Source: an uncultured Idiomarina sp. (lineage in GTDB: Bacteria; Pseudomonadota; Gammaproteobacteria; Enterobacterales; Alteromonadaceae). Taken from it: 64,000 bases of DNA. Positions 26,980-34,753 of the stretch are shown here, one piece after another. The stretch's first letter is position 1. Each line of letters starts with the position of its first letter. Where the stretch lies: assembly GCA_946885915.1 (NCBI GenBank), contig CAMPHF010000002.1:124001-188000 (forward strand), in the 5' to 3' direction. The translations under genes were made by a program, and so were the position numbers. The notes under the pieces are model-generated. The model searched no databases. It saw only the letters and a program-made list of their open reading frames with translations, and was not told the DNA's origin.

Positions 26980-27711
26980 TTAAGCTGTCGCCGCTAACTG
27001 CGGGTTATAGCCCAAAGTTGCTTGCACCACATTGCGCATCCAATCCGGCAGTGCCGGGTTAAGCCGGTAATACACCCAGCGCGCATCGCGGCGGTCGGTG
27101 AGTAGCCCATATTCACGTAATTGCGCTAAATGGCGCGATACTTTGGGTTGCGACATGCTGGTGGCGGTAACCAGATCGCACACGCACAACTCTTGTTGCT
27201 GGGCAATTAGCAGCACCATTTGCAGGCGCAGCGGATCGGCCAGAATTTTGAACAAGTCTTGTGGTTGATTGAAGATAGTGGCGGTGCTGTTCGATTGTTC
27301 CGCTCGTTTGCGCACAATCATTAAAAACATCCGAATACGCTCGCTCAGCTCCTGAGCGGTGCGCAGAAATGCCGCTTCACCTTGCCCGACCGGATCGGGA
27401 AAATCCCAGGCAATAAAGTGCGCATCTTGCACTTGCAGCTGACATTCATGGCGCGCACGATCACAAAGGGTAATCACATAATCAAACTCACTTACCGCAA
27501 GACTTTGCCAATCTTTCGACTGCAACGCGGTAGTTGCAACACCCAGCCGTTGCAGCGCCTGTAACGCGTCCGGTTCAGCTTGGGTGGGCGCAGTGCCCGC
27601 ACTCGCTACGATTACCTCATCACCACCGAGTTGCCGCAAAATCGCCTCTGCCATGAGCGATCTGGCCGAATTAGCCGTGCACAGAAATAACACTCTTGTC
27701 GGTTGCTGCAT
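26980..27711 (-). CDS. ArsC (thioredoxin-type arsenate reductase)-ArsR fusion repressor
   Basis: A 243-residue fusion. Residues about 5-140 are a low-molecular-weight phosphatase-like arsenate reductase: P-loop Cys in FLCTANSARSLMAEA, and the two resolving Cys in TLCDRARHEC, spaced seven apart as in thioredoxin-coupled ArsC. Residues about 150-235 are an ArsR/SmtB winged-helix repressor with the arsenite-binding ELCVCDLV and the recognition helix SQPKVSRHLAQLREYGLL. The chain may thus both reduce arsenate and sense the arsenite it makes. The ATG at 27711 is preferred over an in-frame GTG at 27717 because GAGGTG lies just ahead. A perfect inverted repeat at 27721-27740 is the likely operator. 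Confidence 0.9.
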   Translation of the reverse strand: MQQPTRVLFLCTANSARSLMAEAILRQLGGDEVIVASAGTAPTQAEPDALQALQRLGVATTALQSKDWQSLAVSEFDYVITLCDRARHECQLQVQDAHFIAWDFPDPVGQGEAAFLRTAQELSERIRMFLMIVRKRAEQSNSTATIFNQPQDLFKILADPLRLQMVLLIAQQQELCVCDLVTATSMSQPKVSRHLAQLREYGLLTDRRDARWVYYRLNPALPDWMRNVVQATLGYNPQLAATA

Positions 27712-27720
27712 ACGCACCTC

Positions 27721-27740
27721 ATATATGGAAAAACATATAT
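27721..27740. promoter_or_regulatory. Probable ArsR operator (inverted repeat)
   Basis: A perfect 7-bp inverted repeat, ATATATG-GAAAAA-CATATAT, immediately upstream of the arsC-arsR ribosome-binding region. Size, AT-rich arms and position fit ArsR-family operators that overlap the promoter or leader of their own operon. A second partial arm (CCATATG, 27749-27755) follows. Confidence 0.72.
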
Positions 27741-27902
27741 ATAGTAATCCATATGTATTTCTGCGATCAACCTAGGCTTTCATAATTAACACGAAAAAAT
27801 CACGACTCCCTCAGCTTTTGCTCAGGTTTTTTCGCCCCTAGCGCACTAGCTTTAGCATTGTTTTTAACCCTGTTATTAGGCTTAGGTCACAAGGAAAAAC
27901 TC

Positions 27903-28454
27903 ATGAATATTCTTAATATTTTGCGCTTGGCTGGCTGGAGCTTAGTCGCCATCTTATTGGTACTACCGGCTATCGCTATGTACTTTGGTGCCGAAGGTGT
28001 GCTCTGGACCCCTTCCGATTTTGTCGTCGCCGCGATATTGCTTGGCGGTACCGGCTTGTTGATTGAAATCACCGTGCGTATTAGCCATAACTGGGCTTTT
28101 CGAGGCGGCATGGCAATGGGCATTTTAACCTCGCTGTTGTTGATCTGGATGAATTTAGCAGTAGGGTTAATTGGTAACGAGGAGAATGTCGCCAATTTAA
28201 TGTATTTAGTGGTACTGGCGCTCGGCCCAGTCGGTGGGCTGTTCGCCAGGTTTGCTGCCCGCCGAATGAGCCAGTTAATGATTGCGGCGGCACTGTGCCA
28301 AGTGGCGATTGGTATTATTGCACTGGCGCTCGATTTTACCGATCACGTACCCTCAGCGCTATTTCTAAACGGCGCTTTTGCCGTATTGTGGCTGATTGCC
28401 GCGGGCTTGTTTCATAACGCAACCGCTGCGCATAATAGCCAAGCCAATGTATAA
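27903..28454 (+). CDS. Six-helix membrane protein, function unknown
   Basis: A 183-residue, very hydrophobic protein with about six membrane helices. A short periplasmic or cytoplasmic loop reads GAEGVLWTPSDFVVAA (about residues 31-46), and basic residues in RFAARRMSQL mark a cytoplasmic loop. The ATG at 27903 follows AAGGA. I do not recognise a named family. It is 24 bases upstream of a winged-helix membrane regulator and may be its partner or target. Confidence 0.7.
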   Translation: MNILNILRLAGWSLVAILLVLPAIAMYFGAEGVLWTPSDFVVAAILLGGTGLLIEITVRISHNWAFRGGMAMGILTSLLLIWMNLAVGLIGNEENVANLMYLVVLALGPVGGLFARFAARRMSQLMIAAALCQVAIGIIALALDFTDHVPSALFLNGAFAVLWLIAAGLFHNATAAHNSQANV

Positions 28455-28478
28455 CTTAGAGCACGCACAACCATACTC

Positions 28479-29579
28479 ATGACTCATTATAAATTTGCTG
28501 ACTTTAGCTTAGATGCGCGCAACCGCCGCCTATTGCGTGGTCATGAGACTATTGATTTGAGCCCACGTTACTTTGATGCACTGCTACTGCTGGTACAAAA
28601 CGCCGGTCAGTTAGTCAGCAAAACACAATTTATGACGCAGGTGTGGCATGGGGCAGTGGTTGGCGATGAAGCGCTCACCCAGTGTATTCGCAGTTTGCGT
28701 AAAGCCCTTGGCGATAGTGCCGCGAATGCGACATTTATCGAGACGGTACCCAAGCATGGCTACCGTTTTGTCGCTCCAGTAGCCGTACTTGATGGGACCA
28801 CCAAACTGCCACCGCAGTTCACGCCATGGTCCAACTTAGTGACCATTGGCGGCGCTGGCACCCTCGGCGCCGGAGCGGCCGGCATTATCGGCGGCGTGGT
28901 GCTCGGCATGTTACACGCAAGCTTCAACCCAGCTCCCGACGTTGGCACCTTATCGGTGTTACTAGTACTGATGAGCATTACCTTGTTATTGGCATTACTC
29001 GCCGGTGCGGGGGTGGCATTTGGAGCTGGGGCGTTTTATGGCATGCCATTCAAAATAAGCGCCGTTCCCAGACTCGCGGCGCACCAAGTTGGTGCAAAAG
29101 CCCTCATATTGCTGGGTTGTGGTGCAATCGCGGGCGGCTTTATTGTGGGTGCAGTCGTTAATTTCATTGCGCTCGACACCCTAGAGCTATTCATGGGGCG
29201 TTATCCCACCGCGATAACCGGTGCATGGGAAGGGCTGCTCATTGGCATGGGCGTGGCCGCGGCCTTATGGTTGAGTCGTCTTCTGGTAGTGCACGGCCAG
29301 CAGGCCTTTGGCTTAGCAACGCCTGTAGCAGTGATCATACTTGCCAGCATTGTGGGGGCAGCCAGCGGCGGCCTGATATATGCCACCGGCGGACAATTGC
29401 TTAGTGGCTCGCTGCAACAACTCACCACTGAGTTTCCAAGCGCAGCATTACCTATTTATTCAGTATCTGGAAGCCTGAGCAGCCATTTTTTGTTGCTTAG
29501 CACTTGTCTCGAAGCATCGATTTTCACGGCCGGTGTGTGCAGCGGTATTCACTTTGCACTGCGGCGCAGCGCGCGCTAG
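28479..29579 (+). CDS. Winged-helix (Trans_reg_C) transcription regulator fused to a multi-helix membrane domain
   Basis: A 366-residue protein. Residues about 1-100 are an OmpR/ToxR-type winged-helix DNA-binding domain (FADFSLDARNRRLLRG, IDLSPRYFDALLLLVQNAG, LTQCIRSLRKALGD, TVPKHGYRF). After a short linker the rest is hydrophobic: a Gly/Ala-rich stretch GGAGTLGAGAAGIIGGVVLG (about 126-145), then some five more helices. CadC/ToxR-like regulators normally have one helix and a periplasmic domain; here a membrane domain of about 235 residues replaces it, so sensing may occur within the membrane. It probably acts with the membrane gene just upstream. Confidence 0.82.
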   Translation: MTHYKFADFSLDARNRRLLRGHETIDLSPRYFDALLLLVQNAGQLVSKTQFMTQVWHGAVVGDEALTQCIRSLRKALGDSAANATFIETVPKHGYRFVAPVAVLDGTTKLPPQFTPWSNLVTIGGAGTLGAGAAGIIGGVVLGMLHASFNPAPDVGTLSVLLVLMSITLLLALLAGAGVAFGAGAFYGMPFKISAVPRLAAHQVGAKALILLGCGAIAGGFIVGAVVNFIALDTLELFMGRYPTAITGAWEGLLIGMGVAAALWLSRLLVVHGQQAFGLATPVAVIILASIVGAASGGLIYATGGQLLSGSLQQLTTEFPSAALPIYSVSGSLSSHFLLLSTCLEASIFTAGVCSGIHFALRRSAR

Positions 29580-29661
29580 TCTGTGATTCACGTTCCATAT
29601 ATAATTTGGTGATGGGCGACATGCGCACATCTAAATAATTCAGTAATAATGGTCATTCTCT

Positions 29662-29835
29662 ATGGACAACAAATTAGCGAAATACGGTGTCACTGGCCCA
29701 GTAAATCGTCCGAAGATTCAACCAGTGAAGTCATTGAATTTAGATAGTCCCGAAGGGAAACGATTAGTCGTTTCCGAGGCCCGGATTATTCTGATGCAAC
29801 ATAAAAATACGTTCAAACGCTTGGCTTCTATGTAA
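29662..29835 (+). CDS. Probable antitoxin of the Doc module (57 aa)
   Basis: A short frame, ATG at 29662 to TAA at 29833-29835, giving a 57-residue basic, hydrophilic protein (MDNKLAKYGVTGPVNRPKIQ start, EARIILMQHKNTFKRLASM end). The stop shares its last A with the ATG of the doc gene (TAATG), the tight coupling usual for toxin-antitoxin pairs. I do not recognise a Phd fold; the C-terminal helix could be the toxin-binding part. The call rests on context. No strong ribosome site is visible. Confidence 0.62.
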   Translation: MDNKLAKYGVTGPVNRPKIQPVKSLNLDSPEGKRLVVSEARIILMQHKNTFKRLASM

Positions 29836-30230
29836 TGGAATTAATCAATTTCCCTGCAGCCCGAGTGCTTGAAATAAATGCGTTTATCCTCAACTCGGAG
29901 CCGGGCAATAAAGGCGTGCCTGACAAGGGAAAGCTCGAGGGTGCGCTTGCGAGAATAGATAACGCAATAACCTATCAAGGCTTAAATGATGTTTTCGAAA
30001 TAGCAGCGAAATATGCTCTAGTCATTGCTCAAGCTCATGCGTTATCTGATGCAAACAAAAGAACTAGGCTGATGGTTGCGCTTGAGTATTTAGCATTAAA
30101 TGATTACGAAATTAATATCGAGCGAGAGCAGTTAGCTGACGCCATGGTTGATTTAGTCTTAAATGAAATCACCGATAAAGAGTTTGCCGATTTGCTGTAC
30201 GACTGCTACCTGACCAATCGCAAGCTTTAG
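29835..30230 (+). CDS. doc: Death-on-curing (Doc) family toxin
   Basis: A 131-residue Fic/Doc-fold protein. The active-site motif is HALSDANKRTRL (about residues 74-85), matching HxFxDANKRT of Doc except that Phe is Leu. Doc toxins phosphorylate elongation factor Tu and halt translation until the antitoxin neutralises them. The upstream strand-helix INFPAARVLEINAFIL fits the Doc N-terminus. Translation is coupled to the 57-residue frame before it. The DNA here is AT-richer than the flanking genes, in line with a mobile toxin-antitoxin module. Confidence 0.85.
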   Translation: MELINFPAARVLEINAFILNSEPGNKGVPDKGKLEGALARIDNAITYQGLNDVFEIAAKYALVIAQAHALSDANKRTRLMVALEYLALNDYEINIEREQLADAMVDLVLNEITDKEFADLLYDCYLTNRKL

Positions 30231-30306
30231 CCTTGTCAGCGCCGCTAAAACCACCCACAATCGAACCTACTAAGAACATTAAATAAGACCCAGGGACGAT
30301 GACTAT

Positions 30307-30921
30307 ATGAAAGTATTTGCTGCAATCTTATGCCTACTTGGCACTCTAACTTTTGGCTCCACAGCGCACGCAACAGAATTAGATTGGAATCAATTTCGAA
30401 TCAGTTATGCAGATCCGAACCTTGATATTGATTCCTCAAGCTCCTCTGGCAAAGGGTTTCAAGTCTCAGGTAACGCATTAGTGACCGAAGATATATTTGT
30501 GACTGGTGAGTTTTTAAGTACGAGTTTTGGGGAGCAAGGGGCGAATTTAGATAGTGACTTTATCAGCGTGGGTGCAGGCTTCATCCGACATAATGATGAG
30601 CGAACCGCCATGTACAGCACCTTCACTTATGAGCGCTTAGAAGCAGCAGCATTCGTGCCAGCATTATTTCAAGAAGAGCGCAAAACCAATGGTGCAGGGG
30701 TGAACCTTGGCTTTCGTCACCTCCTGAACACTCACCTCGAGTTAAAAGCAGAAATTGGTTATTTGCTAATCGATGATTCCGGTGTGGGTCGTTATTCGGC
30801 AAGCGCTTGGTACCGCCCAACTAGCAATGTCGCGATTGGGCTGGGTTACCGCTTGTATTTAGCATCAGAGATAGACCTAGAAGTTAATGTTTTTACGGCC
30901 GGTATAGAATACAGCTTCTAA
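30307..30921 (+). CDS. Outer-membrane beta-barrel protein
   Basis: A 204-residue protein with a signal peptide (MKVFAAILCLLGTLTFGSTA, cleavage near AHA-TE). The mature part alternates polar and hydrophobic residues in eight or so strands (FQVSGNALVTEDIFVTGEF, AMYSTFTYERLEA, GAGVNLGFRHLLNTHLELKA, SASAWYRPTSNVAIGLGYRL) and ends with a terminal Phe (AGIEYSF), the usual barrel-assembly signal. It resembles small OmpW/OmpX-size barrels. No ligand can be given. Confidence 0.8.
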   Translation: MKVFAAILCLLGTLTFGSTAHATELDWNQFRISYADPNLDIDSSSSSGKGFQVSGNALVTEDIFVTGEFLSTSFGEQGANLDSDFISVGAGFIRHNDERTAMYSTFTYERLEAAAFVPALFQEERKTNGAGVNLGFRHLLNTHLELKAEIGYLLIDDSGVGRYSASAWYRPTSNVAIGLGYRLYLASEIDLEVNVFTAGIEYSF

Positions 30922-30936
30922 CCAACAAGGCGTGTT

Positions 30937-31293
30937 ATGACCACTATTTTGCTTGCGAGATTACAAGATGAGCCAGCTGCAGATTCGGGCTATCGAATGC
31001 TGACCGATAGATTGTGGCCACGCGGTGTGAGAAAAGACGATCCGCGCTTCGATGAATGGTACAAACACGCCTGCCCGAGCCACGATTTGCGTAAAAATTA
31101 TCATGCCGAAACTATCGATTTTGCCGAGTTTAGCCGCTGCTATCAGGCCGAGCTTGATGCCGATGAGAGTGTACTTACCCCGTTGTTGCAACGCGCTCAA
31201 GCTGGCCCGTTAGTGCTGGTGAGCGCAAATCGAACTATTGATAACTCGCATTTGCCAGTGTTACGCGACGCCTTATTAACGCGCTTGAAATAA
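30937..31293 (+). CDS. DUF488 family protein (YeaO-like)
   Basis: A 118-residue cytoplasmic protein of the DUF488/YeaO family. RMLTDRLWPRGVRKDDPRFDEW (about residues 20-41) is the diagnostic motif and LVLVSANRTIDNSHLPVLRD near the C-terminus is the second. Function is not established; the family is widespread and sometimes lies near stress genes. It starts 15 bases after the barrel gene. Confidence 0.88.
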   Translation: MTTILLARLQDEPAADSGYRMLTDRLWPRGVRKDDPRFDEWYKHACPSHDLRKNYHAETIDFAEFSRCYQAELDADESVLTPLLQRAQAGPLVLVSANRTIDNSHLPVLRDALLTRLK

Positions 31294-31327
31294 GCGCCTA
31301 TTGCCGCCTCAAACTAGTGCCTCAAAA

Positions 31328-32140
31328 TCAGCGCCACAAAAACATCCCACACTGCTGTTGCAACACGGTGGCCACCACCACCTCATCCGCCTTTCGAGTT
31401 GTCGCACCATAGCAAACATGCAACGGCAATAGGTGCTCTTCACGGGGATGACAGTAGCGCGCGTGCGGGGCTTGCTCCCAAGCCAGCAACCGTGATTCGC
31501 GCTCCGACTCCGATAAATCAGCCGTCATGGTGTGCACCAACCATTGCTGAAAGGCTTCATTCTGTGCAGCTCGACGATCGCCCTCAGACCCGCCGTTATT
31601 CGCAAAAAATGCCGACATGTTGTGAAAGCTGAAGCCCGACCCGAGCAACAAGGCTTTATCGGCCAACCCTGCCGCGCGAATGCCTAGCTGTAAAAGCTTA
31701 CCAAGCTGTAGATGCTGCGCCGGATTGAGTGAGGTTAACAACGACACCTGCAATACCGGAATGTCGGCCTGCGGATACATAATTTGCAATGGAATAAATA
31801 CCCCATGATCAAGCCCCCGCGCTTCATTTACGGTTGCCTGCATAGGTGCCAGAGCCTGCGCTAATTGTGCGGCGAGCAGCGGCGCACCCGCACAGGGATA
31901 GCGAAGTTCATAGGCCTGCGCGGGAAAGCCCTGATAGTCATAATAAAGAGCAGGTAAGGCCGCGCCGGCAATTTGCGGCGTCGTGGCTTCCCAATGAGCA
32001 CTCACGACCACAATCACTTCCGGCTTAGGTAACTGCTGCGCAAACTGCTGCAGTGCAGCAATCATTTCAGCGTGTGGCCCGCCTGCCGGCTCTAACACCG
32101 GCATTGGGCCTCCACCATGGGAAACAAACAAGGTTGGCAT
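31328..32140 (-). CDS. DODA-type extradiol ring-cleavage dioxygenase
   Basis: A 270-residue class III ring-opening dioxygenase of the DODA group, YgiD-like. The N-terminus MPTLFVSHGGGPMPVLE carries the first metal His. SAHWEA (about residues 48-53) gives another. GLDHGVFIPLQIMYP (about 109-123) gives the third with the catalytic His-Gly. Such enzymes bind Zn or Fe(II) and open catechol rings such as L-DOPA; the natural substrate of bacterial YgiD-types is uncertain. The ATG at 32140 is 1 base after the doxX stop. Together with DoxX and the divergent LysR gene it looks like an aromatic- or quinone-responsive unit. Confidence 0.88.
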   Translation of the reverse strand: MPTLFVSHGGGPMPVLEPAGGPHAEMIAALQQFAQQLPKPEVIVVVSAHWEATTPQIAGAALPALYYDYQGFPAQAYELRYPCAGAPLLAAQLAQALAPMQATVNEARGLDHGVFIPLQIMYPQADIPVLQVSLLTSLNPAQHLQLGKLLQLGIRAAGLADKALLLGSGFSFHNMSAFFANNGGSEGDRRAAQNEAFQQWLVHTMTADLSESERESRLLAWEQAPHARYCHPREEHLLPLHVCYGATTRKADEVVVATVLQQQCGMFLWR

Positions 32141-32141
32141 G

Positions 32142-32600
32142 TTATGACTGCCCTGCCGCGAGTTTACCAGCAATGGCGTTGTCAACGGAGAAGCTACCGG
32201 CGCCTTGAATGGCAAGGGCAATACTGACAACAAACAAGGTTAAGGCATACTCATAGCCGTTGTTCGCCATAAACAAACCATTTTGAAAATGCACACTGAA
32301 AATCGCAATGAGCATGGTAAAAGCGCTCACCAATGCCGCCGGCCGAGTGAGCAAACCGAGCGCCAGCGCTAAGCCGCCAAAAAACTCCGCACTGCCGGCT
32401 AGCAACGCCATTAAATAGCCGGGTTCCAAGCCAATACTCGCCATCCATTGCCCGGTGCCTTCCAAGCCATAGCCACCAAACCAACCGAATAATTTTTGCG
32501 CGCCGTGGGCAGCCAATACCAAACCCACCGGCACTCGTAATACCAATGCGGCCAAACCTGCTTGAGAAGAAAATACTCGAGTAAAAAATGATTGATTCAT
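32142..32600 (-). CDS. DoxX family membrane protein
   Basis: A 152-residue protein with four hydrophobic helices. LVLRVPVGLVLAAHGAQKLF (about residues 19-38) and the following GWFGGYGLEGTGQWM are DoxX signatures. AEFFGGLALALGLLTRPAAL is the second core segment. DoxX-like proteins are small inner-membrane proteins often linked to thiol, quinone or reactive-oxygen handling. It is the first gene of a unit with the DODA dioxygenase, divergent from lysR. Confidence 0.87.
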   Translation of the reverse strand: MNQSFFTRVFSSQAGLAALVLRVPVGLVLAAHGAQKLFGWFGGYGLEGTGQWMASIGLEPGYLMALLAGSAEFFGGLALALGLLTRPAALVSAFTMLIAIFSVHFQNGLFMANNGYEYALTLFVVSIALAIQGAGSFSVDNAIAGKLAAGQS

Positions 32601-32657
32601 AATAATTGCTCCAAATTAGCGATAAGGTCTTTCATCAATTAAACCGAAACTGCGTGG

Positions 32658-32721
32658 TTGATAAACAATATAATACCCACATCCATATTGATAAATATGG
32701 CTTATATTTTATAATTATCAA
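32658..32721. promoter_or_regulatory. Candidate LysR operator region (inverted repeats)
   Basis: In the 176-base gap between doxX and the LysR gene lies a perfect inverted repeat CCATATT-GATA-AATATGG (32683-32700). TTGATAA is found at 32658 and 32688 and its complement TTATCAA at 32715. LysR proteins usually bind such paired sites in divergent promoters. The site call is from symmetry only. Confidence 0.45.
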
Positions 32722-32776
32722 CACCGTATTTATAATTAACAGCCAATGTACGCGCGGCAGTTGAGGAGCTATATAA

Positions 32777-33649
32777 ATGGATAAGTTCGATGCCATGCGC
32801 ACTTACATTGCCGTCGCCCGGCTTGGCAGTTTTACCAAAGCCGCCACTCAGCTGCAGATGTCACCGCAGTTGGTGAGTAAATATGTGGGCCAGTTAGAGG
32901 CGCAGCTGGGTACTCGGTTGCTGAATCGCACTACCCGCAGTGTCCAAACCACCGAAGCTGGACGGCAATATGAACAGCATGCGCGTAACTTGCTGCAAGA
33001 ATTAGAAGCCGTAGAAAACCAACTCGGCGACTTGCAAAGCCATGCCAGCGGACAGTTGCGGATTAGCGCGCCGGTATCCTTCGGGGTAGCGCACATGGCG
33101 CCATTATTAGTGGCGTTTCAACGCGAATTCCCGCGCGTGACCGTAGATTTGCAACTGAATGATCGCAAAGTAGATATTATTGACGAAGGTTTCGATTTTG
33201 CGTTGCGAATTGGCCACTTAAAAAGTTCTAGCTTAATTGCCAAAAAGCTACTGCAAATAAACTTACACATTTGTGCGGCGCCCAGCTACCTACAACAATA
33301 TGGCGAACCTCAGACATTGAGCGATTTGGCGCAACACCACGTATTGCACTACAGCTATATGGAAGATGCCAGTAGCCCGTTAATGAAAGCATGGTTAGCA
33401 GCGCCCCGCCGGTTGCAATCCAATAATGGCGATGTGTTAACCGCTGCCGCAGTGGCTGGGCAAGGCTTAGCGATTCAACCAAGCTTTATTGTTCAGCCAT
33501 TTTTAGCCAACCAACAATTAATCAGCGTATTAGCGGAACATACGCCAAAACCCATAGGTCTGTATGCGGTGTACGCCCATCGCACCATGCTCGCCAGTAA
33601 AATGCGGGCATTTTTAGATTTCAGCAGTCGTTATTTCGCGACCCGCTAA
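32777..33649 (+). CDS. LysR family transcriptional regulator
   Basis: A 290-residue LysR regulator. The winged helix-turn-helix is MDKFDAMRTYIAVARLGSFT with KAATQLQMSPQLVSKYVGQL (residues about 20-39). The effector domain begins GQLRISAPVSFG near residue 92. The variant SPQLVSKYV and LLNRTTRSVQTT place it in the large group near AaeR/DmlR-type regulators. A strong ribosome site (GAGGAG) precedes the ATG. It is divergent from doxX-DODA and probably controls them; the catalase-like gene downstream may also be in its reach. Confidence 0.9.
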   Translation: MDKFDAMRTYIAVARLGSFTKAATQLQMSPQLVSKYVGQLEAQLGTRLLNRTTRSVQTTEAGRQYEQHARNLLQELEAVENQLGDLQSHASGQLRISAPVSFGVAHMAPLLVAFQREFPRVTVDLQLNDRKVDIIDEGFDFALRIGHLKSSSLIAKKLLQINLHICAAPSYLQQYGEPQTLSDLAQHHVLHYSYMEDASSPLMKAWLAAPRRLQSNNGDVLTAAAVAGQGLAIQPSFIVQPFLANQQLISVLAEHTPKPIGLYAVYAHRTMLASKMRAFLDFSSRYFATR

Positions 33650-33694
33650 TTCGCATTTGCGGTTGTGCCTCGCCCTTTTTAAGAAACGGAACTT

Positions 33695-34753
33695 ATGATG
33701 AACAAGATAAAATTAACCTGGCCGCAATTGCAGCCTTATGCAAAGATCGCTGCGGGCATCGCGGTATTGCTGGGTAGTGGCGCGCTGGTCGTCAAGCTTC
33801 TCAGCCCGAGTGGCGAGCAGGTTTCCGCGCAGCAGTTTGTGAATTTACAGCAGGGTGCGGCTACTCACGCAGGGTTTCGCCGCGCGCATGCAAAAGGCTT
33901 CTGTATTGCGGGTAGCTTCCAGAACTACGGTAGCTTGGCGCCATTCTCGAGCGCGCAAATTTGGCAACAGCCAGAAACTAGCTTTATCGGCCGTATCTCG
34001 ATAGCGGGCAATAATCCGACAGCACCCGATTTAAAAGCGCCGGTTCGCAGCCTTGCTTTGAGTTTTGGCGATGACAGCAACCAAACCTGGCGGCTAGCGA
34101 TGAATACGCCACCGGTCATGGCGGTAGCTACGCCAGCGGCATTCTACCAACAACTGCAAACCTTAGCGCCGGATCCGGCCACCGGTCAGCCGAATCGCGA
34201 GCGCATTCAAGCATTTTTTGCGGCGCACCCAGAAACCGCCGCATTTACCGAATGGCGAGCAAATTACCAACCCTCCGCAAGTTTTGCGACTGAGTTGTAC
34301 CACAGCATTAACGCCTTTTATTTGGTTGACAATAGCGCTCGTCAGCAAGCCGTGCGATGGACTATGGTGCCAACCAGCACTCCGAGTTTTGAACTGCCGA
34401 CAACCACCGACCCTGACGCCCTACAAAAGGAGTTTAGCGAGCGATTAGCGCTCGGTCCGGTGTTGTTTGATTGGGTATTTACGCTGGCTAACGCCGAGGA
34501 TGATGAAAATGATCCGACCCAACCTTGGCCTGCTGACCGCGAGCAAATTGTGGCTGGCCAAATTTCAATTGAGCGCATGACCGCGCAAGTTGATGGCGCC
34601 TGCAACGCCATTAACTTTGACCCCTTAGTGTTACCGGCGGGGTTGGCCGCCACCGCTGACCCTATTTTGCGGGCGCGCTCAAGTGCCTATGCTGAATCCT
34701 ATAAACGCCGCGCGCAAGAGCACGCCTTTGGTCAAGCCGGAGCAAACCAATGA
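33695..34753 (+). CDS. Catalase-family peroxidase (SrpA-like, periplasmic)
   Basis: A 352-residue protein with an N-terminal signal-anchor helix (about residues 14-33) and a small-catalase core. The distal haem His is in GFRRAHAKGFCIAGSF (about 58-73), and the core continues FIGRISIAGNNPTAPDLKAP (about 96-115). The C-terminal part has RSSAYAESYKRRAQEHAFG, near the proximal haem side. It lacks the long C-terminal domain of true catalases, as in catalase-related peroxidases. An ATGA overlap links it to the cytochrome b561 gene, which probably hands electrons to it across the membrane. Confidence 0.87.
   Translation: MMNKIKLTWPQLQPYAKIAAGIAVLLGSGALVVKLLSPSGEQVSAQQFVNLQQGAATHAGFRRAHAKGFCIAGSFQNYGSLAPFSSAQIWQQPETSFIGRISIAGNNPTAPDLKAPVRSLALSFGDDSNQTWRLAMNTPPVMAVATPAAFYQQLQTLAPDPATGQPNRERIQAFFAAHPETAAFTEWRANYQPSASFATELYHSINAFYLVDNSARQQAVRWTMVPTSTPSFELPTTTDPDALQKEFSERLALGPVLFDWVFTLANAEDDENDPTQPWPADREQIVAGQISIERMTAQVDGACNAINFDPLVLPAGLAATADPILRARSSAYAESYKRRAQEHAFGQAGANQ

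Noticed and set aside
27809..27832. Terminator-like CCTCAGCTTTTGCTCAGG followed by T-run
   Set aside because: The stem has an internal C-C mismatch and only six pairs; CTCAG occurs as a direct, not inverted, repeat.
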